Origin: Mucilaginibacter sp.
GTDB lineage: Bacteria; Bacteroidota; Bacteroidia; Sphingobacteriales; Sphingobacteriaceae
Reading direction: 5' to 3'
Length of the DNA stretch: 64,000 nucleotides
Assembly: GCF_028287845.1 (NCBI RefSeq)
Contig: NZ_JAQBOW010000071.1
Coordinates: 1-64,000, forward strand
Shown one piece after another: positions 16,851-24,341 of this stretch. Both the position numbers and the translations under genes were made by a program. Each line of letters starts with the position of its first letter. Within the stretch, counting starts at the first letter, position 1. The notes under the pieces were generated by a model. The model worked only from the letters and a program-made list of their open reading frames with translations. It made no database searches and was not told where the DNA came from.

Positions 16851-18020
16851 CTATTTGTTTAATAATGTATCAATTATAGTAGTAGTTTTCGCTTCAAAAT
16901 CATCAGAATATCCTATAAACGTATTTGCTATTTTTCCCTCTTTGTCGATCAAATAAAAAGTTGGAAAGCTATCTACGTGATATGATTTTACCACGCCTGC
17001 GGCATCAACATAACCGGGGTATTTTATACCATATTGTTTTTCAAATGCCAAAACCGTTTTTTTGCTGTCTCTGTCTGTTACGCTTGCTATTACAATATCT
17101 TTACTCTTATATTTTTCATAAAGTTTATTTAATGGTTTTATGGCATCCATACAGGGAAGACAGCCAATAAAATAAAAATCCAACAATACAACTTTTCCTT
17201 TCAGTTGTGTCAATGACACCTTTTTGCCATCTGCCGAATACATGGTCCAATCGGGAGCAACTGTCCCGGATGTTAACAAAGCAAGAGGTGGAGTAGTTTG
17301 CGGTTTAGGCAGGTGGAAACCTTTAGGTACTGTAAAAGTAGCTATACCAATGTCGGCCTGATCTAACTTATAATCAGAATAGCTATTTTCTGTATAGGAA
17401 TTTGTTATTCCGTTTCCAACAAAGTTATTTCTTGATTGGCTAATTATACTTTTAGGTAAGCCGGTTTGTTTATTAACAAATAAATGCACACGTGTATAAT
17501 AATGTTCTTTACTAATTACAGTGTCATAAATAGTGGTAATTATATGAGTGCAGGTAAGTGCGTTAATAATTGTGTCACCTCCATTTATAACTGGTCTCTT
17601 TTCATTAGTTTTAGATTTCATTAGTTTCAGATAAAAAAACAATGAACCTCCAATAGCCCCCGACAGCGTCTTTTTAATCTGATAAGTACTGTCCTGAGGA
17701 GTTAAATTGATAAGGTTTTGCCCATTGTATAAATTTATATCATAATTTTTACCTTCGGTATCTGATGTTTCCCTTCTGAACAGATAACCAATAAACTTGT
17801 CTTCTGGAGTTTTTAAAAAAATATCTTTACCTTTTTTTATTAATGTATCGCTTGTAAAGTCCTTTTGCTTATAAATGTATTGATAGCTAAAGTTTTTATA
17901 ACTTTCAAGTTTATCAATCACATTTTGCACTAAAGAAGTTTGCGCTTTTACATCGGTGTTATACAGGAAAAATGCAATACAAATAGCCGCTTTAATAAGC
18001 ATTCTGATTGTGTAAGTCAT
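16851..18020 (-). CDS. TlpA-like thioredoxin-domain protein, exported
   Basis: This 389-residue envelope protein has an N-terminal signal peptide (ICIAFFLYNTDVKA). Residues about 30-245 form a beta-rich domain like the outer-membrane lipoprotein-sorting-type region common before Bacteroidota thioredoxins (NLINLTPQDSTYQIKKTL). Residues about 255-389 are an AhpC/TSA-thioredoxin domain with APDWTMYSADGKKVSLTQLKGKVVLLDF and a CLPC active site (about 286-289). It likely reduces or isomerises disulfides, or handles haem-protein thiols, in the periplasm. No partner gene is adjacent, so the substrate is unknown. Confidence 0.88.
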   Translation of the reverse strand: MTYTIRMLIKAAICIAFFLYNTDVKAQTSLVQNVIDKLESYKNFSYQYIYKQKDFTSDTLIKKGKDIFLKTPEDKFIGYLFRRETSDTEGKNYDINLYNGQNLINLTPQDSTYQIKKTLSGAIGGSLFFYLKLMKSKTNEKRPVINGGDTIINALTCTHIITTIYDTVISKEHYYTRVHLFVNKQTGLPKSIISQSRNNFVGNGITNSYTENSYSDYKLDQADIGIATFTVPKGFHLPKPQTTPPLALLTSGTVAPDWTMYSADGKKVSLTQLKGKVVLLDFYFIGCLPCMDAIKPLNKLYEKYKSKDIVIASVTDRDSKKTVLAFEKQYGIKYPGYVDAAGVVKSYHVDSFPTFYLIDKEGKIANTFIGYSDDFEAKTTTIIDTLLNK

Positions 18021-18126
18021 ATCTGTTAATATTAGGTTAGATAATTGCGATTTGGCACTTTTTGTTTAAATGTACAGGTATTATCAAATTAGTTAATGGA
18101 TGTGGATGGATTTAACATTTTTTAAC

Positions 18127-18271
18127 CCGCTGTTCGTAGTATTTCCCTTGCTGTCCGAAGTTTGTAACTTAGGACTACTACGCCTGTAGTCTGCGACTAC
18201 ATTACGCAATGATCTTTCTTAAGTCTAAAGACTATTTACAAAATCGTCCGAAGTCGGAAATCGAACAGCGG
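18127..18271. repeat. CCGCTGTTCGTAGT palindromic element, copy B
   Basis: It aligns with 15335-15485: CCTTGCTGTCCGAAG, GGACTACTACGCCTGTAGTC, TACGCAATGATCTTT and AGTCTAAAGACTATT are shared. It begins CCGCTGTTCG and ends CGAACAGCGG, a perfect terminal match. Confidence 0.8.
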
Positions 18272-18303
18272 CAGATGAAACAGCGCGACTGTTTCATCTG
18301 CCA
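18270..18303. terminator. Strong 14-bp hairpin
   Basis: GGCAGATGAAACAG and its exact complement flank a 6-base loop and are followed by ATATTTTTTG. It directly abuts the palindromic element. It could terminate plus-strand transcription, although the nearest upstream plus-strand gene ends 1.5 kb away. Confidence 0.5.
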
Positions 18304-18553
18304 TATTTTTTGTTACACCAGTCAAAAATTACCCATTTCACAATAATTTGATTACCAACAAATTAACAAACATTTAAGCTTAAAAATTCTGACGTAAAAG
18401 TTGTTACATTTTGTTACATCACTTTTTGGTAATATGGTTGTTTCCAATGATTTAAGTCAAAATCTTGTTACACCTGTTACATTTTGTTACACATTTGCGT
18501 GTAACAAAACAATGCCGCCGGGGTAACTATATTGTTCGCTCTTTCCCATCTAC
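18304..18553. repeat. TGTTACA-rich stretch
   Basis: TGTTACA or TGTAACA words recur on both strands (for example AGTTGTTACATTTTGTTACAT, CACCTGTTACATTTTGTTAC, GCGTGTAACAAAAC). No gene is visible. The spacing is irregular and the role unknown. Confidence 0.45.
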
Positions 18554-18932
18554 CAGTTACTTTTCCCTTGATGGAAAAGTAACCAAAAGATCAAGTCAGC
18601 AGAGAGGCTTCTTTGCCGCACGAGGCTTTTGCGCTGCAAAGCAGATAAAACCACGGGCTGTAATATTTTGCCCATGTTGTCGCGCAGACCGGCGCTTCAG
18701 CAAAATTTACTATGCCCCTCCCGCCGCACAGTCCAGCTTGTTTTACCTCCTTTCATCCGAAGCTTATCTGCTGACGCTTTGCTCAACAGGACCCGCAATT
18801 TTCATATTAATGAGCAATGAAAAGTGGGCAAAGGCCTGCCGGAAAACGCGGGCCGGGTGTCTGGCCTTGAGCGGCGAAGGATTTTTCCGGCTTGATCTTT
18901 TGGTTACTTTTGGATCAAGCCAAAAGTAACAG
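18554..18932. mobile_element. 379-bp TIR element with paired end hairpins
   Basis: The ends are 42-bp inverted repeats (CAGTTACTTTT...GATCAAG and CTTGATCTTTTGG...AAAAGTAACAG). Each end also folds on itself: GTTACTTTTCC-cttgat-GGAAAAGTAAC at 18556-18583 and GTTACTTTTGG-atcaag-CCAAAAGTAAC at 18903-18930. The stems differ by a compensatory CC/GG swap. The GC-rich interior yields ORFs in several frames that I regard as spurious. No transposase is encoded. Confidence 0.7.
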
Positions 18933-19004
18933 CCCCCGCGGCAATTGAGCGGGCGGATGCTCAATTTGTGTAACAAAGGAAGTTAGCACCCAAACACGCC
19001 ACTT

Positions 19005-21293
19005 TTACTTATGCGTCGCCGCCATATAGAAAGTTATCTCGCCACCTTTCATAATATCAGCATGTTTTAAAAACAGTGTGTTTAATGGTTTGCCGTTTAG
19101 CACTATCTTTTGCACATACACGTTCCGGGCGCTTTGGTTATTTACGTGGATAGTAAATGTTTTACCACCAGCCAATTGTATAACCGCTCCATCAACCGCC
19201 GGACTGCCAATTGCATATTGGTCCGATCCCGGCGCAACAGGGTAAAACCCTAACGAGCTGAAGATGTACCAGGCGCTCATCTGGCCGGTATCGTCATTTC
19301 CACCCAAACCATCCGGGGTTGGCTTGTACATCTTTGGCAGTATCATGCGCACGCGCTCCTGTGTTTTCCAGGGCTTATCGGTCCAGTTATATAAATATGC
19401 TACATGGTGCGATGGCTCGTTGCCATGCACATAATTGCCTATGATGCCGTCGCGGGTAATGTCCTCGGTTTCGGCAAAATACTTATCCGGCAGGTTAAAG
19501 CTGAACAGGCTGTCCGCATAAGCTACAAAGCGTTTGTTGCCGCCCATTAATTTAATCAGCCCCACAGGGTCATGCGGTACATATAAGGTATAGTTCCATG
19601 CGTTGCCTTCAATAAATCCCTGACCAATGGTAGTAAGCGGATCAAACTTTTTACGGAAGGTACCATCTGCCAATTTAGGGTGCATAAAACCTGTTGCAGG
19701 GTCGTACACATTTTTATAATTCTGTGCCCGTTTGCTAAACTCGTTATAAATAGCCGTGTTGCCCAGCTTCTTAGCCATTTGCGCGATGCACCAATCGTCA
19801 TAAGCATACTCCAAAGTTGATGATACCGCGTTGCCATCCTTTTCGTCGGGGATATATCCCATGTCCATATAGTAACCTATGCCCTGGTAATCGCGATGGC
19901 GGGCCGTGTTTACACAAGCTGCTAACGCATGATGGACGTTAAACGGCGCATTCCCTTTTATCACCGCGTCTGCAATTACCGAAACACTGTGGTAACCACT
20001 CATGCACCAGTTCTCATTAGCCGAGTTGCTCCATACCGGCAGCATGTTTTCCGGGCTTTGGTCGTAATGCGCCAGCATGGATTTTACCATGTCGGCATTA
20101 CGCTGCGGTTCAATAATATTAAACAGGGGGTGCAGCGCGCGGTGGGTATCCCATAAACTAAAAGTGGTGTAATTGGTAAAACCGGTTGCTTTATGAATAT
20201 TCTGATCCAAACCTTTATACCGGCCATCTACATCCATATAAACAGTTGGGTTTATCATGGTATGGTACATGGACGTGTAGAAGTTTTCCTTAGTTTCTTT
20301 ATCTCCGGCGATTACAATTTTATGCAGCTCTTTTTCCCATTGCAGTTGGCCCGTATGTTTAATTTTATTGAAATCCCAGGTTTGGGCTTCGGCTTTCATA
20401 TTGGCTAAAGCGCCTTCCATGCTAACCGGCGATAACGCGAATTTGATCTTTATCTTTTCACCTTCATTTGTTTTAAAATCAAAGTAGGCCCTTATTTGCT
20501 TTCCGGCTATTTCGGGGAAGTTTTTGGTTTGATTGAATTTCCCCCAGAAACCGCCATACACCTCGCGTTTAGAATAATTTTTGTAGCCGTGGGCGATGAA
20601 TGGCTTAGAGAACGTCATGGCGAAATACTGCGTGCGGGTGCGTGCCCAGCCATTAGTTTGGCGGAAACCCATTACCAAAGTATCATTAACCACCCGCAAA
20701 TAGGTCCACACGTTTTTATCAGGGTAATTGTATATGCCCGCCATCAGGTCCAGAATAATATGCGCGTTATCAGATTTTGGGAAAGTGTATTGATGAAAGC
20801 CGACACGTGTTGTGGTGGTCATTTCGGCAATAATATTGTGCTCGTCTAATTTTACTTTGTAGTAATTGGCCTCGCTTACCTCATTCTGATGCGAGTATGG
20901 CGAGCGGTAGCCGCTATGCGGTTTATCTGCTGTACCGGGATTTAGCTTTAGCGTACCAACAGTAGGCATAATTAAAAAATCGCCCAGATCTGAATGGCCC
21001 GTACCGCTAAAATGGGTATGGCTAAAACCTACTATCGTTTTATCATCATATTGATAACCCGCGCAATATTTATAAACATCGGGGTTATACTTGCCGTCCA
21101 TTTCATAGCCAATGGTATCTGTTTCAGGGCTTAGCTGCACCATCCCAAAGGGCACAGTGGCGCCGGGGAAGGTATGACCCATGCGTTGGGTACCTACAAT
21201 TGGCTTAACATATTGTATTAAATTTTCGGGTGATTTTTGCGCGTTGGCTATAAAGCCTGTACAAATAAGCAGGGCAGTAAATATTTTCTTCAT
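19005..21293 (-). CDS. Glycoside hydrolase family 92 alpha-mannosidase, secreted
   Basis: This 762-residue protein, with signal peptide (ALLICTGFIANA), removes alpha-mannose (often alpha-1,2) from glycans in a calcium-dependent, inverting reaction. Family signatures seen: YVKPIVGTQRMGHTFPGATVPFGM at the N-terminus, IVGFSHTHFSGTGHSDLGDF, FSLWDTHRALHP, and GNDDTGQMSAWYIFSSLGFYP with the conserved acidic pair near the C-terminus. It has no obvious polysaccharide-utilisation partners (SusC/SusD) nearby. A -7 promoter box lies 23 bases before the start. It is likely periplasmic. Confidence 0.95.
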   Translation of the reverse strand: MKKIFTALLICTGFIANAQKSPENLIQYVKPIVGTQRMGHTFPGATVPFGMVQLSPETDTIGYEMDGKYNPDVYKYCAGYQYDDKTIVGFSHTHFSGTGHSDLGDFLIMPTVGTLKLNPGTADKPHSGYRSPYSHQNEVSEANYYKVKLDEHNIIAEMTTTTRVGFHQYTFPKSDNAHIILDLMAGIYNYPDKNVWTYLRVVNDTLVMGFRQTNGWARTRTQYFAMTFSKPFIAHGYKNYSKREVYGGFWGKFNQTKNFPEIAGKQIRAYFDFKTNEGEKIKIKFALSPVSMEGALANMKAEAQTWDFNKIKHTGQLQWEKELHKIVIAGDKETKENFYTSMYHTMINPTVYMDVDGRYKGLDQNIHKATGFTNYTTFSLWDTHRALHPLFNIIEPQRNADMVKSMLAHYDQSPENMLPVWSNSANENWCMSGYHSVSVIADAVIKGNAPFNVHHALAACVNTARHRDYQGIGYYMDMGYIPDEKDGNAVSSTLEYAYDDWCIAQMAKKLGNTAIYNEFSKRAQNYKNVYDPATGFMHPKLADGTFRKKFDPLTTIGQGFIEGNAWNYTLYVPHDPVGLIKLMGGNKRFVAYADSLFSFNLPDKYFAETEDITRDGIIGNYVHGNEPSHHVAYLYNWTDKPWKTQERVRMILPKMYKPTPDGLGGNDDTGQMSAWYIFSSLGFYPVAPGSDQYAIGSPAVDGAVIQLAGGKTFTIHVNNQSARNVYVQKIVLNGKPLNTLFLKHADIMKGGEITFYMAATHK

Positions 21294-21316
21294 GAAGAGC
21301 AGTTAATCTTAAAGTT

Positions 21317-21324
21317 CAAATATA
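21317..21324 (-). promoter_or_regulatory. Promoter -7 box (TATATTTG) of the GH92 gene
   Basis: The minus strand reads TATATTTG, an exact consensus match 23 bases upstream of the ATG at 21293. Confidence 0.5.
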
Positions 21325-21503
21325 AGCAAAGCTTACTTATACTTTCCAACCCAACTCTGCGTCACTTACCGTAAAGAAGGTTAGTGATCTCAATCTTTTA
21401 ATTATATTTACAAACATCTTTGCCAATATGGCATGCAAAATATAAATTGTAACAACGGTATATGTTTTGTGCTCTAATTATCAAAAAAACAAAAACTAAA
21501 AAA

Positions 21504-22082
21504 ATGAAAAAGCTATTCTCGGCAATATTGGTTATCGTGGCAGCAATGTCATTAAGCTCATGCAGCTATAACAGCATGGTACAAATGGATGAAAACGTTA
21601 AGGCCAAATGGGGTGTGGTACAAGCACAGTATCAACGCCGGTCTGATTTGATACCTAACCTGGTTGCAGCTGTAAAAGGTGCGGCTAATTTTGAAAAAAG
21701 CACTTTAACAGATGTTATTAATGCCCGTGCAAAAGCAACATCTGTACAGGTTGATCCATCTAAATTAACACCCGAGTCTATTAAGGCTTTCCAGGCTGCA
21801 CAAGGACAATTAAGCTCTGCTTTGGGCAGGTTGATGGTGGTTACAGAAAATTATCCGCAGTTAAAAACCAACGAAAACTTTTTGGGGCTGCAAGCACAGA
21901 TAGAAGGCACAGAGAACCGTATTACGGTTGCACGGAACGATTTTAACGGCGCTGTGCAGGATTATAACACCAAGATCCGTTCATTCCCGGCAAACATTAC
22001 TGCTAAGATGTTCAGCTTTAACCCTAAGGGATACTTCGAGGCTGAAGCAAGTGCAGATAAAGCGCCGAAAGTGCAATTTTAA
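21504..22082 (+). CDS. lemA: LemA family lipoprotein
   Basis: This protein of about 192 residues begins MKKLFSAILVIVAAMSLSSC, with a lipobox ending LSSC. LemA family features follow: MVQMDENVKAKWGVVQAQYQRRSDLIPNLV, then helical segments ending in YNTKIRSFPANI and the terminal FFNPKGYFEA-like block (FNPKGYFEAEA). I moved the start from the track's 21462 to the ATG at 21504 because the extra residues are Lys-rich and precede the signal. It is the first gene of a LemA-TPM-TPM operon found widely in bacteria. The biochemical role is uncertain. Confidence 0.93.
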   Translation: MKKLFSAILVIVAAMSLSSCSYNSMVQMDENVKAKWGVVQAQYQRRSDLIPNLVAAVKGAANFEKSTLTDVINARAKATSVQVDPSKLTPESIKAFQAAQGQLSSALGRLMVVTENYPQLKTNENFLGLQAQIEGTENRITVARNDFNGAVQDYNTKIRSFPANITAKMFSFNPKGYFEAEASADKAPKVQF

Positions 22083-22192
22083 TTAATGAGTGAATGAGTG
22101 AGTTTTGAATGAGTGAATGTTTCACTATCGCTTATTCAAACCCCGCTTAATTATTCACTCAATCACTCATTCCATCATTCACTAATTAAAAA
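22083..22192. repeat. Intergenic inverted repeat of GAGTGAAT words
   Basis: The left arm is TTAATGAGTGAATGAGTGAG. The right arm has ATTCACTCAATCACTCATTC and ends CACTAATTAA. The same vocabulary appears at 32148-32249. It fills the lemA-TPM gap. Confidence 0.7.
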
Positions 22193-22195
22193 CTC

Positions 22196-22627
22196 ATGGC
22201 AGTATTTAACGACGAGGAGCAACAACGCATACGCGAGGCGATAGCTGATGCCGAAAAATGTACTTCGGGCGAATTGCGGGTTTGTATTGAAAAAACCTGT
22301 AGTGAGGATGTGCTTGACCGCTCGGCTAAATATTTTTACCAATTGGATATGCATAAAACTAAACTGCGTAACGGCGTATTAATATATGTTGCTGTTGTAG
22401 ATCGCAAGTTTGCCATTATTGGCGATGCAGGGATAAACCAGGTAGTGAGCGAAGACTTTTGGGACAGCACCAAGGAAGATATGCTGGAACACTTTAAAAA
22501 TGGCAACATAGTTGAAGGCATTGTTACCGGTATTAAAATAGCCGGTGAGCAACTGAGTAAATACTTTCCGTATGACCGGGATAAAAATGAACTATCAGAC
22601 GATATTGCCTTTATGGATGGCGATTAA
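22196..22627 (+). CDS. TPM-domain protein without signal peptide
   Basis: The product has 143 residues. It is a TPM (TLP18.3/Psb32/MOLO-1) domain: IADAEKCTSGELRVCIEK, VLIYVAVVDRKFAIIGDAGINQVV and GIKIAGEQLSKYFPYDRD. It has no signal peptide or membrane segment, unlike the following gene, so it is probably cytoplasmic. It lies between LemA and a membrane TPM protein, and the three are likely co-expressed. TPM domains have been linked to photosystem repair phosphatase activity in plants, but no activity is established for the bacterial members. Confidence 0.88.
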   Translation: MAVFNDEEQQRIREAIADAEKCTSGELRVCIEKTCSEDVLDRSAKYFYQLDMHKTKLRNGVLIYVAVVDRKFAIIGDAGINQVVSEDFWDSTKEDMLEHFKNGNIVEGIVTGIKIAGEQLSKYFPYDRDKNELSDDIAFMDGD

Positions 22628-22637
22628 ACTTAAAACC

Positions 22638-23435
22638 ATGTTCAAAAAAATTATATTATTTGTTAGTTTATTGCTTTGTACCTGGAGCGTTTTCGCGCAG
22701 CAGCTTCCACCCAAATCAAACACAATAGTTACAGATTATACCAATACCCTATCGGCCGAGGAAAAACAGCGGCTTGAAAGTAAATTAGTTGCTTTTAATG
22801 ATTCATCCTCAACCCAAATTGCGGTTGTGATCATGAAATCTATTGGCGACTACGATGTTAACGAATATGCCCAAAAACTTGGCCGCGCATGGGGCGTAGG
22901 GCAAAAAGGCAAAAACAACGGTATCATGGTGTTGGTGGCGTTGGATAACCGTAAATTATCTATCCAAACGGGTTATGGTGTTGAAGGTGCATTACCTGAT
23001 ATTATTACCCAGCAAATACGTGTTAATGATATGAACCCACGCTTTAAGCAGGGCGATTATTATGGTGGTTTAGACGCGGGTACTGATGACATTATTAAAT
23101 ATACAAAAGGCGAATATAAGGCCGAGAAGAAAGCCCGTCAAAGCAAAGGCGATGGCGGCAGTCCGGTTGGTTTTATAGTTATTATAATTGTAGTTATACT
23201 GATAGCTGTATTTCGTAACCGTGGCGGCGGCGGTGGCCAGGTTATTGGCAGCCGTGGCGGCGCCAGTCCGTTCTGGTGGTTTCTTGCCGGCTCAATGCTG
23301 GGTGGCGGTAATCGTGGTGGCGGCGGCGGTTGGGGAGGTTTCTCTGGTGGCGATGGCGGTGACAGTGGTGGCGGTGGTTTCGGCGGATTTGGCGGCGGCG
23401 ATTTTGGTGGCGGCGGATCTGGCGGAAGCTGGTAG
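22638..23435 (+). CDS. YgcG-type TPM-domain membrane protein with Gly-rich tail
   Basis: The 265-residue protein starts MFKKIILFVSLLLC, with a signal peptide ending VFAQ. The TPM domain covers residues about 25-165 (IVTDYTNTLSAEEKQRLE, NGIMVLVALDNRKLSIQTGYGVEGALPD). One membrane segment follows (VGFIVIIIVVILIAVF), then a tail of almost pure Gly/Ser/Trp. I use the ATG at 22638, because the track start at 22572 would overlap the upstream TPM gene and precede the signal. It is the third gene of the lemA operon. The Gly-rich tail is family-typical. Confidence 0.92.
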   Translation: MFKKIILFVSLLLCTWSVFAQQLPPKSNTIVTDYTNTLSAEEKQRLESKLVAFNDSSSTQIAVVIMKSIGDYDVNEYAQKLGRAWGVGQKGKNNGIMVLVALDNRKLSIQTGYGVEGALPDIITQQIRVNDMNPRFKQGDYYGGLDAGTDDIIKYTKGEYKAEKKARQSKGDGGSPVGFIVIIIVVILIAVFRNRGGGGGQVIGSRGGASPFWWFLAGSMLGGGNRGGGGGWGGFSGGDGGDSGGGGFGGFGGGDFGGGGSGGSW

Positions 23436-23573
23436 GACCGTTGATTTATTTTGATTAAGAGATTACGTTGATGCTTGTTTTAATCCAAAGGCGTATTTCG
23501 ATCAAACAAAATTCATATTCATACATTAATCAATCAACGAAATCATACAATCATTAAAATCAGCGGTTCAGAG
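23436..23573. repeat. Intergenic inverted repeat of GTTGATTAA words
   Basis: GACCGTTGATTTATTTTGAT on the left is answered by ATCATTAAAATCAGCGGTTC on the right, with CGTTGATG / CATTAATCAATCAACG inside. It fills the gap between the TPM operon and the Nudix gene. Confidence 0.65.
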
Positions 23574-24122
23574 ATGGATAAACTTAACTGGAAAATTTGC
23601 CATTCAGAATATATACATAAGGGCCCATGGGCAACCCTGCGTACCGATAAATGCGAAATGCCCGATGGCCGCGTTGTTGATGAATATTTTGTTTTAGAAT
23701 ATCCTAACTGGGTAAACGGAGTAGCTTTAACTGCTGATAATAAAATTATAATGGTTCGCCAATATCGCCATGCGGCAAATATTGTTTCCTTAGAAATTCC
23801 GGGTGGTGTTATTGATGGCGACGAAGAACCGGAGGCAGCCATGCGCCGCGAGTTGCTGGAAGAAACAGGTTATCAGTTTGATGAAATAGAACTGTTATGT
23901 ACAGTTTATGCTAATCCATCAACCTCAAACAATCATACCTATTGCTATTTAGCTAAAGGCGGCATTAAAGTGCAGGAACAAACTTTAGACGATCATGAAG
24001 AGTTAATAGTGGAAGAATATTCCATAGACGAAGTAAAGCAACTTTTAGCCGATAATAAAATTGCCCAGTCCCTGCATTGTACCGGGTTGTTTTATGCTTT
24101 TATGAAGTTGGGAGAATTGTAA
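23574..24122 (+). CDS. Nudix hydrolase, ADP-ribose pyrophosphatase-like
   Basis: The product has 182 residues. The Nudix box is complete: GGVIDGDEEPEAAMRRELLEETG, matching G-x5-E-x7-R-E-U-x-E-E-x-G. MVRQYRHAANIVSLEIPGG before it and the acidic TLDDHEELIVEEYS after it resemble ADP-ribose/sugar-nucleotide pyrophosphatases (NudF type). It probably cleaves nucleoside diphosphate sugars in the cytoplasm. It is a single gene between an intergenic repeat and the helicase promoter. Confidence 0.9.
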   Translation: MDKLNWKICHSEYIHKGPWATLRTDKCEMPDGRVVDEYFVLEYPNWVNGVALTADNKIIMVRQYRHAANIVSLEIPGGVIDGDEEPEAAMRRELLEETGYQFDEIELLCTVYANPSTSNNHTYCYLAKGGIKVQEQTLDDHEELIVEEYSIDEVKQLLADNKIAQSLHCTGLFYAFMKLGEL

Positions 24123-24269
24123 TGCTTTTTTGGTGATATGCTCTGTTATAGCTCAGTGCTATTTGTCTGATAAGTAAACTCTTATCTGGTGTTTTATCCG
24201 GCATCCTCAATAGTGCCTGCTTTTGTAAGGCCCTTTTTCTATCCCATCTTTTTATTCTATAGATAGATG

Positions 24270-24300
24270 TTTGAATTGTCAAAAACAAACGCTACCTTTG
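24270..24300 (+). promoter_or_regulatory. Promoter TTTG-N19-TACCTTTG of the RNA helicase gene
   Basis: TTTG at 24270-24273 and TACCTTTG at 24293-24300 have the ideal 19-base spacing. The start site would be near 24307. This excludes the track start at 24267 and supports the ATG at 24342. Confidence 0.75.
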
Positions 24301-24341
24301 CGCCCGATTTGGCGATGAAGCCAGATACGTTATTTTTAATC

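Noticed and set aside
18465-18976. ORFs of 154, 63 and 70 codons on both strands
   Set aside because: They read through the 379-bp TIR element, including its end hairpins, and show no domain or coding-like start. The overlap in several frames reflects the GC-rich interior.
23221-23454. Ala/Val-rich ORF in the TPM gene tail
   Set aside because: It is an alternative frame of the Gly-codon-rich tail of the TPM membrane protein.
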